DNA of 53,168 nucleotides. Source: Methanocalculus natronophilus. GTDB taxonomy: Archaea > Halobacteriota > Methanomicrobia > Methanomicrobiales > Methanocorpusculaceae. Below are positions 8,637 to 17,304 of the stretch, one piece after another. Position numbers and translations under genes: made by a program. The stretch is from positions 1-53,168 of the forward strand of contig NZ_JBCEXH010000010.1 in assembly GCF_038751955.1 (NCBI RefSeq). The letters are read 5' to 3'. The notes under the pieces are model-generated. The model was given only the letters and a program-made list of their open reading frames with translations, was not told where the DNA came from and made no database searches. Each line of letters begins with the position of its first letter. The stretch's first letter is position 1.

Positions 8637-9385
8637 CAATCGGCATCGGTGCTTCAGGAGATCCACAGAACGTCCTTTGGGCAGCAAAAAAGGCTGCTGC
8701 CCAGGGGATCGGCATTGTGATCTATACAACAGAAGAGATCCCGGACCCTGAGATTTCCGGGATCTCAATGCACGTGTCCAAAACCCCGGAGACGACGATG
8801 ATAGACGCCCTTGTGAAGAACGAGATCGACGGGGCGGTTCGTGGCACACTCCCTGCAAACAGCACCCTCAGGCACCTCAGGGAGCAGACCGGTGCAGGCC
8901 ACCTTGAACGCATTGCTGTTCTTGAGACAGCAGGCGGAGATCGGTTTCTGCTTGCCCCGGTCGGAATTGATGAGGGGTGGACTGTTGGTTCAAAACTGGA
9001 TCTTATCCAAAAAGCAAAAGCCCTTGCCAGACAGCTTGGGATCGATCAGTCTGTCGGTATCCTCTCCGGAGGCCGTCTCGGAGATGTCGGGCGAAACCCT
9101 GTTGTGGACAGGTCACTTGCCGATGCCGAGCTGCTTGCCCGCATCTGTTGCGAAGAGCATAAAGAGATCCTCATCGAGGAGGTCGTGGGCAGCCATGGGA
9201 TTGTGATCGCTCCGGATGGCATCTCAGGCAACCTGATATTCCGGACACTCGTTCTTCTTGGATCCGGCAAATCATATGGCGCACCTGTTGTAAATATCGG
9301 TGTAACCTTCGTCGATACATCGCGCGCATCACCCTGGCTGGAAAATGCCATTTCTCTTGCGGCAGCATTGAGAACTCCAAGATAA
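8630..9385 (+). CDS. mtxX: Methanogenesis marker protein 4 (MtxX-like)
   Basis: This 251-residue protein is a methanogen-specific relative of phosphotransacetylases, annotated as methanogenesis marker 4 or 'methyltransferase-related MtxX'. Visible family features are the N-terminal I-G-I-G-A-S-G strand-loop, G-A-V-R-G-T-L-P-A-N-S and a C-terminal L-L-G-S-G-K-S-Y-G-A-P phosphate-binding-type loop. The ATG at 8630 lies inside the last codons of mmp2; a GTG at 8618 would add four residues. The biochemical role is unknown. Adjacency to mmp2 supports a shared function in the methanogenesis machinery. Confidence 0.88.
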   Translation: MVTIGIGASGDPQNVLWAAKKAAAQGIGIVIYTTEEIPDPEISGISMHVSKTPETTMIDALVKNEIDGAVRGTLPANSTLRHLREQTGAGHLERIAVLETAGGDRFLLAPVGIDEGWTVGSKLDLIQKAKALARQLGIDQSVGILSGGRLGDVGRNPVVDRSLADAELLARICCEEHKEILIEEVVGSHGIVIAPDGISGNLIFRTLVLLGSGKSYGAPVVNIGVTFVDTSRASPWLENAISLAAALRTPR

Positions 9386-9564
9386 AGCAAAATAAACCCT
9401 TATATCAAATAATAAACCATAATAAAGCATATTTTCAAAAAATACGAAAGAATTGATTAATACCCCTATACAGTCTGGAAAATAGAAAATACGAAAGGAA
9501 AAACTGGCAATAGACGAAAACTATAAGTATTCAACGATATATTCATTGAATGGTGGCTTAAGTT
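9386..9564 (+). promoter_or_regulatory. Histone gene promoter region with paired AATACGAAAG repeats
   Basis: This 179-base, very A/T-rich stretch separates mtxX from the histone gene. The decamer AATACGAAAG occurs twice in direct orientation, at 9441-9450 and 9488-9497. The best core promoter is CGAAAACTATAAGTA (about 9515-9529), with a purine-rich BRE-like segment before the TATA, placing the start of transcription near 9550. GGTGG at 9552-9556 is a plausible ribosome-binding site for the ATG at 9565. A regulatory role for the decamer is inference. Confidence 0.5.
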
Positions 9565-9774
9565 ATGTCAGACCTACCAATTGCAGCTGTAGTCAGAATT
9601 GCAAAGAAGAATGGTGCAGAACGAGTAGGCAGTGATGCTGCTGAAGCACTTGTTGTAAAGGCAGAGGCATACATTGCTGATCTCACAAAGAAAGCAAACC
9701 AGTATGCAGTTCATGCCGGAAGAAAGACGATCAAAGAGGAAGATATTGATCTCGCCGCAAAGGGCGAAGCATAA
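9565..9774 (+). CDS. Archaeal histone (HMf-like)
   Basis: This 69-residue single histone-fold protein forms dimers and larger complexes that wrap DNA in archaeal chromatin. The sequence opens with L-P-I-A-A-V-V-R-I-A-K, continues with G-A-E-R-V-G-S-D-A-A and ends with the R-K-T-I-K-E-E-D-I-D-L-A segment, all typical of HMfA/HMfB proteins. There is no tail or doublet fusion. It has its own promoter and stands alone, convergent with hisB, whose stop is about 20 bases away. Confidence 0.97.
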   Translation: MSDLPIAAVVRIAKKNGAERVGSDAAEALVVKAEAYIADLTKKANQYAVHAGRKTIKEEDIDLAAKGEA

Positions 9775-9796
9775 TCAATTCTCCTCTTTTCACAAA

Positions 9797-10375
9797 TCAG
9801 AAGACACCTTTTGTACTTGGAATTTCATTATCGTCCTGGTTTTTTGCAAGCGCCTGTTTGAGGGCAATGCCAAATGCCTTGAAGATCGCCTCACAGCTAT
9901 GGTGATCTGATCTCCCTGAAAACGTGATGTGAGCAGTGATGCCAGCCTGCTGGAGAAGGGACGAGTAGAAGTGTTCAAAGAGATCATTTGGAATCCCACC
10001 GGTCTCCCTGCCGGCAAACGAACCTTCAAAGACGAGAAAACCTCTTCCTCCACAGTCAAGGGCAACAGAGGCGCGTGCCTCGTCCATCGGGATGGTGGCA
10101 TCTGCAAACCGGGTTATTCCCCTGCCTTCACCAATTGACTGCTTCATTGCCATCCCAAGCACTATGCCGATATCTTCCACTGTATGGTGGCAGTCAACAG
10201 CGAGATCTCCTGCTGCATCGACGGTAAGGCCAAACTTCCCGTGCCTGCCAAAAGACTCAAGCATATGGTCGAGAAATGGAATGCCGGTATCTACACTGAC
10301 ATCTCCGCCATCGGGATCGAAACTGATTGCTACTGTCGTCTCCTTTGTCTTCCGGTTTACATCTGCCCGTCTCAT
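9797..10375 (-). CDS. hisB: Imidazoleglycerol-phosphate dehydratase
   Basis: HisB catalyses dehydration of imidazoleglycerol phosphate to imidazoleacetol phosphate in histidine synthesis. The 192-residue protein is the monofunctional form. The manganese-binding motifs [12 protein letters not shown] (about 60-67) and the C-terminal [12 protein letters not shown] are all present. The start overlaps the hisA stop by 4 bases (ATGA), so translation is probably coupled. It is the last gene of the metK-hisG-hisA-hisB run. Confidence 0.97.
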   Translation of the reverse strand: MRRADVNRKTKETTVAISFDPDGGDVSVDTGIPFLDHMLESFGRHGKFGLTVDAAGDLAVDCHHTVEDIGIVLGMAMKQSIGEGRGITRFADATIPMDEARASVALDCGGRGFLVFEGSFAGRETGGIPNDLFEHFYSSLLQQAGITAHITFSGRSDHHSCEAIFKAFGIALKQALAKNQDDNEIPSTKGVF

Positions 10376-11091
10376 GATATCTCCTCAAGTATTGCAGGAA
10401 GTGACAGCATCCCGCTATACAGGGCGGATCCAAGAACCACTCCTGCCGCACCAAGCTCCCTGAGAACCCTCAGATCAGCTGCGCTTGAGACGCCTCCAGA
10501 GACCACAACAGGGCATTGTACCGACCGGATGACATGTTCTGCCAGTCCGGCGTCAATACCACTGCAGAGCCCCTCTACATCGACATTGGTAAAGAGGAGG
10601 GAGCCTGCCCCCTCCTGCTCAAACCGTGCCGCCCATACTGCAGCATCGCCGGCAGTCTGCTCCCACCCATGGATTGCAATCTCGCCGCCGCGTGCATCAA
10701 CACCTGCCATGATCCTCCCGCTCCCATGTTCCTGAGAGAGCCTTCGGATAATAAAAGGATCCTCTGTTGCGGCTGTACCGAGAATAACACGATCAACACC
10801 GATATCAAGCCAGCCTGCCGCATCGGAGGCCGACCTGATACCGCCGCCAAGCTGGATAAAGACATCTGTCCCGGCGATTAACTGCCTGATGATCTCCGCA
10901 TTGGCTCCTGCATTTCCAAATGCGCCATCAAGGTTTACAATATGAAGGGCGGTTGCACCTTCATCTATCCATCTGAGCGCTGCATCAAGGGGGCTTCCAT
11001 AGACCTGTGCAGTCTCACGCTTCCCCTGAACGAGCTGGACACAGCGTCCATTGAGAATATCAACTGCTGGAAAGATATCCATAGGCATCAC
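10372..11091 (-). CDS. hisA: ProFAR isomerase (HisA)
   Basis: This is the 1-(5-phosphoribosyl)-5-[(phosphoribosylamino)methylideneamino] imidazole-4-carboxamide isomerase, a (beta/alpha)8 barrel of 239 residues. [14 protein letters not shown] carries the catalytic Asp and the first half-barrel phosphate site. Q-L-G-G-G-I-R and V-V-S-G-G-V-S are the two phosphate-binding loops. It starts at GTG (11091) or the next ATG (11088), overlapping the end of hisG. Confidence 0.96.
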   Translation of the reverse strand: MMPMDIFPAVDILNGRCVQLVQGKRETAQVYGSPLDAALRWIDEGATALHIVNLDGAFGNAGANAEIIRQLIAGTDVFIQLGGGIRSASDAAGWLDIGVDRVILGTAATEDPFIIRRLSQEHGSGRIMAGVDARGGEIAIHGWEQTAGDAAVWAARFEQEGAGSLLFTNVDVEGLCSGIDAGLAEHVIRSVQCPVVVSGGVSSAADLRVLRELGAAGVVLGSALYSGMLSLPAILEEIS

Positions 11092-11966
11092 GGGATCATA
11101 CGCTGGACATCCATAACCAGGATATCTGTTGCTCCGGCACGTTTGACCTGGTTGATCAACTGGTATATACGCTCTTCAGCAACAACTGCATGGACGGCAA
11201 CGAGGTTCTGATCTGAGGCCACATCCATCACTGTCGGGCCAGCCAGTCCGGGAAGGATTGCCCGTATCTCCTCAAGGCTGTCCCGGCTGATATTCATCAT
11301 CAGGTAACACTGGCCTTTTGCCCTGACAACACTCTCAAGAGCAAGGGTGATCTCATCGATTTTGTCCCTGTGCTTACCGGCAGACGCCGGGTTTGCGATG
11401 AGCCAGGTTGAGCTTGAGAATACATCGGCAAGGATCCTGAGATGGTGTGTCTCAAGCGTCGTTCCGGAGCTTGTCAGGTCAACAATTGCATCTGCAATCC
11501 CAAGCTGGGGTGCTGCCTCACATGCACCGGATACTGAGACAATTGCGACATCGATACCTCGCTCAGAAAAAAACGACCGGGTAATACCGGGAAACTCTGT
11601 TGCAATTTTTGCTCCCGCAAGATCAGCAGCAACAGTATATCGTGACTCGTCGGGTACAGCAATGACAAGCCTCGCCTTCCCCATGCCAAGATCCAGAAGG
11701 TTTTCTACAACAGATCCACGCTCCGCCACCATATCAAGGCCTGTGATCCCAAGATCAGCCACTCCCTGGGCAACATACTCAGGGATATCGATTGGCCGGA
11801 CATAGAGTATCTCGATATGCGGATCAACTGTTTTTGCGATGAGCTGGCGCACGCCGCCGCCATTGATATGCAGGCCGCTCTTCTCGATGAGTGCTGCAAT
11901 AGGCTCTGCAATCCTGCCTTTATTGGGGATTGCAAGCCGGATTCTATCAGAAGGTCTTGAGCTCAC
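11088..11966 (-). CDS. hisG: ATP phosphoribosyltransferase, long form
   Basis: HisG condenses ATP and PRPP, the first committed step of histidine biosynthesis. At 292 residues it is the long form, with a C-terminal ACT-like domain (about 215-290) expected to bind histidine for feedback inhibition, so HisZ is not needed. Family features include L-A-I-P-N-K-G-R-I at the N-terminus, D-L-G-I-T-G-L-D-M and the D-L-T-S-S-G-T-T-L loop that binds PRPP. The GTG start is preceded by AAAGG and lies within the end of metK (20-base overlap). Confidence 0.96.
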   Translation of the reverse strand: MSSRPSDRIRLAIPNKGRIAEPIAALIEKSGLHINGGGVRQLIAKTVDPHIEILYVRPIDIPEYVAQGVADLGITGLDMVAERGSVVENLLDLGMGKARLVIAVPDESRYTVAADLAGAKIATEFPGITRSFFSERGIDVAIVSVSGACEAAPQLGIADAIVDLTSSGTTLETHHLRILADVFSSSTWLIANPASAGKHRDKIDEITLALESVVRAKGQCYLMMNISRDSLEEIRAILPGLAGPTVMDVASDQNLVAVHAVVAEERIYQLINQVKRAGATDILVMDVQRMIP

Positions 11967-13152
11967 CTTTTATAACCCTCTCTGTGATGGTTGATATGGT
12001 CTCAAGCCGGTCATTGACGATCTCTGTAACATCACGGGAGATGCTGTTGAAATCTGCCCCGTCTTCCGGAATTATCTGGACACCCGCAACAAGCGGATGA
12101 TCAATTTGCTGACCAATCCGGGAGAGGAGACGGACATACATCTCGGTGATGCCATCAACCCTGGCACATGCTTCCTGTGCAATATCAGTGGAGAGCAGGT
12201 TGTAGATCTTGCCGATATGGTTTATCGGGTTCTTCCCGCTTGCCGCTTCCATGCTCATCGGACGGTTCGGCGTGATCAGGCCGTTGACCCGGTTGCCCCT
12301 GCCAACAGAGCCGTCATCACCCATCTCAGCTGATGTCCCGTTCACGGTCAGGAAGATACTGTTACTATTGATATCATCAGCGGTATTAACAGAAACCACA
12401 ACCTTTCTCTCTGTATACTGCCTGGCAACCGACGCAAGGTGGTCCTGCATGAGATGCGTTGCCTCAACGTACTCATCAATTGATGAGCAGTAGCGATCAA
12501 CCATGGCAGACGCAATGGTAAAGGTCATCTCATCGCCCTGTCTAAGACCCATAATTTTGATATCATAACCGATTATCGGGTTCTTTGGCCTGAGATGGGT
12601 TGCGATCTCCTGATCCATGGCAAGCACAATCTGTTCAACCTCGGAGAACGGCCCATGGCCGACACCAAATGATGTGTCATTTGCCCGCGGCACCTGGTTC
12701 TGCCCGCATGTCCTGAAGACATCACAGAGATCAGTGGATCCATCCCCCATCCTGCAGTCCACGATAATATCGCGTTCCATATTCAGGGTGGGAAGCGTCT
12801 CTCTGAGATAGTGCCGGGCCGCTTCAACTGCTGCAGCATCGGTTGGGATCGTCTGGCCATTGAAGCTTTTTGTTGCCCTACCGGTCAGGAGAAGGTACAT
12901 CGGCTTGACTATCCTGCCTCCTCCAAACTGTGGAAGTGAAGCGCCTGCAACAACCTCTCCCTGGTCGGTGTTGTGGTGGAGCACAGCATCACATCGCTCA
13001 TCATATTCCCTGCAGAGCGCGCGGCTGATGGCTTCTGCAACTCCATCTGCAATACTGTCAGGATGGCCAACACATTTCCGTTCAACAAGTTCGATAGCCT
13101 GTTCCTCAATTGGTGTCTGTCGAAGAGATGCAATACTGATATTTCTTGTCAT
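11947..13152 (-). CDS. metK: S-adenosylmethionine synthetase, archaeal type
   Basis: This enzyme makes S-adenosylmethionine from methionine and ATP. At 401 residues it belongs to the archaeal MAT family (AdoMet synthetase 2), which diverges strongly from bacterial Met[13 protein letters not shown] near residues 30-41, H-N-T-D-Q-G-E-V-V and [15 protein letters not shown] are visible. It is the first gene of a run continuing with hisG-hisA-hisB. A TATA-like CTACTATATC lies about 30 bases upstream of the ATG on the minus strand (near 13180). Confidence 0.96.
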   Translation of the reverse strand: MTRNISIASLRQTPIEEQAIELVERKCVGHPDSIADGVAEAISRALCREYDERCDAVLHHNTDQGEVVAGASLPQFGGGRIVKPMYLLLTGRATKSFNGQTIPTDAAAVEAARHYLRETLPTLNMERDIIVDCRMGDGSTDLCDVFRTCGQNQVPRANDTSFGVGHGPFSEVEQIVLAMDQEIATHLRPKNPIIGYDIKIMGLRQGDEMTFTIASAMVDRYCSSIDEYVEATHLMQDHLASVARQYTERKVVVSVNTADDINSNSIFLTVNGTSAEMGDDGSVGRGNRVNGLITPNRPMSMEAASGKNPINHIGKIYNLLSTDIAQEACARVDGITEMYVRLLSRIGQQIDHPLVAGVQIIPEDGADFNSISRDVTEIVNDRLETISTITERVIKGELKTF

Positions 13153-13216
13153 GAAAACCCTCGGGTAGATTGTTGTCAGATATAGTAGATAGAGATGGGA
13201 TCTCTTTTAATGCTGT

Positions 13217-14023
13217 TCATCGTGTGAGCGAAACTTCAGATCTGAGTGTCAGCATACAGACTCCGTCCCGGAAGACACGGACAAGCCCTCCACTCTCGGA
13301 TACGGTGATGCCAACTGATGGAATATCCCGGGTGATTGCAGCTGCTGCCATATGCCTCCCCCCAAGCCCTGATGGAAGGGTTACCCCGCGGGCATCGGCG
13401 TCAATATACCTGCCGGCAGCAATAATGTGCCCTTCTTTTGTCAGGATAAAAACACCGTCAAGCTGGGCAAACTCCTTGACGCTCTCCCAGTTCTCCCGGT
13501 TCCGGATATCACATACTGAGAGGGGATGGCCTGCATAGGGATTTAATATCGCCTGGTGGGACCGTGCAAGGAGGGATGATCCCTCCCCGATGATGAAGGC
13601 TGTCCCGATATGCCTTCCTTCACGTCCTTCGTGGGCGAGCTCAAGAGCCAGTGCAAGAACCGAATGGAGAACCTCGGGCGGGACGATATCACTGTATGAC
13701 TTCAGATCAAGGTAATCGCGTGCCTCTCCGACATCATAGATGAGAAGGGCAAAGGGAAAGACGCCAATAATCGTCCCTGTTGAGATCTCTGTCCGGAGAT
13801 GATACTGGACAACCGCGTCCAGGATATGATGTTCACAGAACTCTAAAAGCTCCTGCATATTCTTTTTGACAAAGAGATCCGGCTGATGCTCCTTCACCCA
13901 GACAACAGGAATATCTGTCTCAAACTGGTTCTGGTCAAGGAACGAGAGGATGGCAATAGCCCCGACTGATTCCGCAAGTTCGGCTGCTGCCGCCATCAGT
14001 ACCTGTTCCTTGTTGTGTATCAT
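13217..14023 (-). CDS. dacZ: Diadenylate cyclase (DisA_N/DacZ type)
   Basis: This is a predicted c-di-AMP synthase converting two ATP to cyclic di-AMP. The 268-residue protein has an N-terminal alpha/beta domain (about 1-120) followed by a DAC domain. The DGA motif appears as D189-G190-V191 in L-D-G-V-F-I-L, and the RHR motif as R223-H224-M225 in G-G-R-H-M-A-A-A-A-I-T. The second motif's variation is probably normal for archaeal forms. Its ATG overlaps the sucD stop by 4 bases, so it ends the korDABC-sucCD run and should be co-translated with it. Archaeal c-di-AMP has been linked to osmotic and potassium homeostasis; the link here to carbon metabolism is by location only. Confidence 0.88.
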   Translation of the reverse strand: MIHNKEQVLMAAAAELAESVGAIAILSFLDQNQFETDIPVVWVKEHQPDLFVKKNMQELLEFCEHHILDAVVQYHLRTEISTGTIIGVFPFALLIYDVGEARDYLDLKSYSDIVPPEVLHSVLALALELAHEGREGRHIGTAFIIGEGSSLLARSHQAILNPYAGHPLSVCDIRNRENWESVKEFAQLDGVFILTKEGHIIAAGRYIDADARGVTLPSGLGGRHMAAAAITRDIPSVGITVSESGGLVRVFRDGVCMLTLRSEVSLTR

Positions 14024-14895
14024 ATCAGATCTGCTATTTTTTGAGGGAGTTCGGACGGGCGACGGGCAACCACAATACCCATTGCTTCGAGGCGCCGGAT
14101 CTTTGATGCGGCATCCCCTTCACCACCTTCGATGATCGCTCCCGCATGCCCCATGCGTTTCTCTTTTGGCGCAGAGACACCTGCAATATAGGCGACAAGG
14201 GGAAGACCACATGAGAGGGCTGCTTCTGCCCCGTCAAGCTCAAGGGCACCTCCAACCTCACCGATCAGGATGACTGCCTTTGTATGCGGATCCTGGTGGA
14301 AACCTTCGATACAATCAACAAAGGTCTCACCGATAACCGGATCCCCTCCAATTCCAATAACTGTGCTCTGCCCGATGCCAGCCCGCGTCAGTTCGTCGAC
14401 AACTTCATAGGTGAGAGTGCCGCTCCGTGAGATTACACCGACACTTCCCGTTGAGAAGAGTGGTGAGGGCATTATCCCGAGCTTGCATTCACCAGGCGAG
14501 AGGAGACCGGGGCAGTTTGGACCAATCACAGCCGACCCGCAGGATCGTGCATAGGCTACTGCCTGCATCACATCATGGACCGGGATATGCTCGGTGATCG
14601 CGACAATCGTCTCGATTCCGGCATCAGCTGCTTCCATGATCGAATCTGCTGCTGCGCCGGCAGGCACAAAGATGACTGATGCAGAGAGATCATGGGCCGC
14701 CTGTGCCTCACGTACCGTGTCATAGACAGGGACACCATGCACATCCCTGCCACCTTTTCCAGGTGTTACCCCGGCAACAACACCTGCTCCACCCACGTCA
14801 CGGGCATACCTGTTCATCAGGTCGATATGGAATGCTCCCTGGTTTCCGGTTGCCCCCTGCACAAGCACACGTGTTGATCTATCCCCATATATCAT
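14020..14895 (-). CDS. sucD: Succinyl-CoA synthetase alpha subunit
   Basis: This is the CoA-binding subunit of succinate-CoA ligase; in Methanomicrobiales the enzyme makes succinyl-CoA for reductive carboxylation to 2-oxoglutarate. The 291-residue product has V-Q-G-A-T-G-N-Q-G-A (CoA-binding), G-P-N-C-P-G near residues 128-133 and the phosphohistidine region G-H-A-G-A-I-I-E-G-G-E-G-D-A (about 250-263). It overlaps sucC and dacZ by 4 bases each. Confidence 0.97.
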   Translation of the reverse strand: MIYGDRSTRVLVQGATGNQGAFHIDLMNRYARDVGGAGVVAGVTPGKGGRDVHGVPVYDTVREAQAAHDLSASVIFVPAGAAADSIMEAADAGIETIVAITEHIPVHDVMQAVAYARSCGSAVIGPNCPGLLSPGECKLGIMPSPLFSTGSVGVISRSGTLTYEVVDELTRAGIGQSTVIGIGGDPVIGETFVDCIEGFHQDPHTKAVILIGEVGGALELDGAEAALSCGLPLVAYIAGVSAPKEKRMGHAGAIIEGGEGDAASKIRRLEAMGIVVARRPSELPQKIADLI

Positions 14896-15980
14896 GAAGA
14901 TGCCTCCTGCACAGCTGAGGCGACAGCCTCTTCCATGGTATCAAGCATCCGGTACCCGGCACCTTCAAGAAGGGCCCGGCCTTCTGCTTCATTTGTACCT
15001 GCAAGCCTGACAATCACCTGCTGGGAGACCCCGGCATCGATGATCCCGCGTGCCACCTCGTCACAGCGGGTGATCCCGCCGAGGAGATTGACAACAATCA
15101 CCTGTACAGAAGGCACAGACGCAACCAGCCGCACCGCATGCATCACCCGCTCTGATCCTGCACCTCCCCCGACATCCAGAAAGTTTGCAGCCCGTCCCTG
15201 GTGATGGGCGATGAGATCGAGTGTTGCCATTGTGAGGCCGGCACCATTGCCGATAACACCAATGGACCCATCCAGTTCGACATAGGAGAAGCCATGCGTT
15301 TCAGCCTCGGCCTCACGTTCGGTGAGATCCCGGTTTTCACAGATTCCCTGCCGGTTGAGTGCGTTATCATCAATGATCAGTTTCGCATCGGCTGCAAGCA
15401 CTCCCTGTGGAGTGATGACGAGTGGATTGATCTCAGCAAGAAGAGCGTCTTTCTCGAGGAATGCCCTGTACAACCCTGAGATGACAGAAGCCACCTCCTT
15501 CTCACATCCTTTTGTGAGGTAGCGGAGGATGAATCCCGGAACCTCTTTGAAGTGGGGGGAGACATAGGCTCTTCTGACGATATCGGGACTCTCCCCGGCA
15601 GTCGACTCTATCTCCACCCCTCCTGCTTCAGCAAAGAGAATGACAGGGGATCGGCGGCTTCTGTCAATTGCTATAGAGAGGAAATACTCTTTCTCAATCT
15701 CTAGGCGCTGCTCAACCAGCACCTCCTGGACAGAAAGGCCCTTAATCTCCTTTCTGAAGAGCTCATCTGCTACAGAGGCCGCATCAGATTCTGTGGCCAT
15801 CAGGATGCCGCCTGCAAGGCCCCGGCCCCCGACATCCACCTGTGCCTTCAGGACAACATCGCCGTGTATCCTGCTGCAGGCATCCAAAGCCTCCCCGGGA
15901 GATCTGATCAACACGCTCTCAGGCACTGCTATTCCGTATCCGGAAAAAACCTTCTTGGCTTCATATTCACGTAATTTCAT
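14892..15980 (-). CDS. sucC: Succinyl-CoA synthetase beta subunit
   Basis: This is the ATP-grasp nucleotide-binding subunit of succinate-CoA ligase, 362 residues, partner of SucD. It starts M-K-L-R-E-Y-E-A-K-K-V-F, the usual opening for the family. E-I-N-P-L-V-I-T, A-D-A-K-L-I-I-D-D-N-A and N-G-A-G-L-T-M-A-T-L-D appear in the expected order, with N-L-L-G-G-I-T-R-C-D-E-V-A near the C-terminus. It is translationally coupled (4-base overlaps) to korC upstream and sucD downstream. Confidence 0.97.
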   Translation of the reverse strand: MKLREYEAKKVFSGYGIAVPESVLIRSPGEALDACSRIHGDVVLKAQVDVGGRGLAGGILMATESDAASVADELFRKEIKGLSVQEVLVEQRLEIEKEYFLSIAIDRSRRSPVILFAEAGGVEIESTAGESPDIVRRAYVSPHFKEVPGFILRYLTKGCEKEVASVISGLYRAFLEKDALLAEINPLVITPQGVLAADAKLIIDDNALNRQGICENRDLTEREAEAETHGFSYVELDGSIGVIGNGAGLTMATLDLIAHHQGRAANFLDVGGGAGSERVMHAVRLVASVPSVQVIVVNLLGGITRCDEVARGIIDAGVSQQVIVRLAGTNEAEGRALLEGAGYRMLDTMEEAVASAVQEASS

Positions 15981-16519
15981 GGTTTTTGTTCACCGGATCC
16001 GAGTTTGATCCCAAGATGGAGGGCTTTTTTATTGAGTTCTTCTGTGCCCTTTGGAACAATATCGAGGACGGCCTTCTGCATGGCCTCCGGAGAGACAATG
16101 CCGGTTGTGGCAACAAGTGCCCCGAGCATGACGATATTGGCAACGATAGGTTTTCCAAGCTCCTCCTTTGAAAGTGCTGTTGCCGGAATTTTCCGGCAGG
16201 AGACGCCTTCAGGGCGGGACTGGACAAGACCGGAGTCGATGATCACAATATCCTGATCTGATGCAGTTGACCCAAACTTCAGGTATCCCGCCTCTGACAT
16301 GATGACATAGATATTGGGGTTGAAGACTTTTGGATAGTGGACGGGATCCTCACTGATAATGACCGTGCTGGAAGATGCCCCGCCCCGGGCTTCCGGGCCA
16401 TAGCTCTGGGACTGAACAGCATACTTTCCATCGTACATCGATGCCGCACGCCCAAGGATGACAGCAGACGTGACTATTCCCTGGCCGCCAAACCCCGAGA
16501 AGATCACCTCATACTTCAT
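15977..16519 (-). CDS. korC: 2-oxoglutarate:ferredoxin oxidoreductase gamma subunit
   Basis: This is the gamma subunit of KGOR, 180 residues. The N-terminal S-G-F-G-G-Q-G-I-V-T-S-A loop and Q-S-Y-G-P-E-A-R-G-G-A-S-S motif identify the family's gamma fold. In the complex it joins KorA, KorB and KorD to carboxylate succinyl-CoA with reduced ferredoxin. ATGA overlaps couple it to korB and sucC. Confidence 0.95.
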   Translation of the reverse strand: MKYEVIFSGFGGQGIVTSAVILGRAASMYDGKYAVQSQSYGPEARGGASSSTVIISEDPVHYPKVFNPNIYVIMSEAGYLKFGSTASDQDIVIIDSGLVQSRPEGVSCRKIPATALSKEELGKPIVANIVMLGALVATTGIVSPEAMQKAVLDIVPKGTEELNKKALHLGIKLGSGEQKP

Positions 16520-17304
16520 TTTTTCACCCCGAGTGCCGGCAGGTTGCGATTGGTGAGGTTGCCAACAACAAACATATCCGGTGGAATGGGTTTGCCTTCT
16601 GCAACCAGTCGATCATATTTCTCCTTAATCAGCGCATGATCCCGCATCACCGAGATCATCGACTCAACATCACGGAGCTTGTTTCTCCGTCCAAAGTTCG
16701 TCGGACACTGGACAAAGACCTCAATAAAGGAGAAACCGGGTTTCTGCAGGCCGAGGGTTATTGACCGGGTCAGCTCCTTCACATGGTATGATGTCCAGCG
16801 GGCGACAAAGTTGGCACCTGCTGCTGCAGCAAGTTCGCAGAGATCAAAGGGGTTTTCATCCATACCATACGGAGTCGTGGTGGAGAGAGCACCAGATGGG
16901 GTACAGGGGCTTCCCTGGCCGCCGGTCATCCCGTATATCTGGTTATTCATGCAGATAACAGTCATATCGATGTTTCGCCGTGCCGAATGGATGAAATGGT
17001 TCCCGCCAATGGCAGAGAGATCACCATCGCCGGTAAAGACAACGACATTAAAGTCCTGTTTCGCCATCTTGACCCCGGTTGCAAATGCAAGTGCCCGGCC
17101 ATGAGTCGTATGGAGCGAGTCTGCGGTGATGTATCCGGGTGCACGGGATGAACAGCCTATTCCTGAGACAAAGACGGTATTGTCCTTCTCCCATCCAAGC
17201 GAGTCGATTGCCGTGAGTGCACAGTTGATGATGGATCCGTTTCCGCATCCTGCACAGAAGATGTGCGGAAGGCGGTCATGCCTGAACCAGTCTTCAAAAC
17301 TCAT
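16516..17304 (-). CDS. korB: 2-oxoglutarate:ferredoxin oxidoreductase beta subunit
   Basis: This is the thiamine diphosphate-binding beta subunit, 262 residues. F-C-A-G-C-G-N-G-S-I near residues 16-25, F-T-G-D-G-D-L-S-A-I-G-G-N-H (TPP/Mg region) and N-N-Q-I-Y-G-M-T-G-G-Q are diagnostic. C-S-S-R-A-P-G-Y also fits 2-oxoacid oxidoreductase beta chains. The order kor D-A-B-C next to sucCD supports 2-oxoglutarate, rather than pyruvate, as the substrate. Confidence 0.96.
   Translation of the reverse strand: MSFEDWFRHDRLPHIFCAGCGNGSIINCALTAIDSLGWEKDNTVFVSGIGCSSRAPGYITADSLHTTHGRALAFATGVKMAKQDFNVVVFTGDGDLSAIGGNHFIHSARRNIDMTVICMNNQIYGMTGGQGSPCTPSGALSTTTPYGMDENPFDLCELAAAAGANFVARWTSYHVKELTRSITLGLQKPGFSFIEVFVQCPTNFGRRNKLRDVESMISVMRDHALIKEKYDRLVAEGKPIPPDMFVVGNLTNRNLPALGVKK

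Noticed and set aside
13217-14023. Bacterial DisA (DNA integrity scanning) identity
   Set aside because: Only the cyclase domain is present; the helix-hairpin-helix DNA-binding part of DisA is missing.
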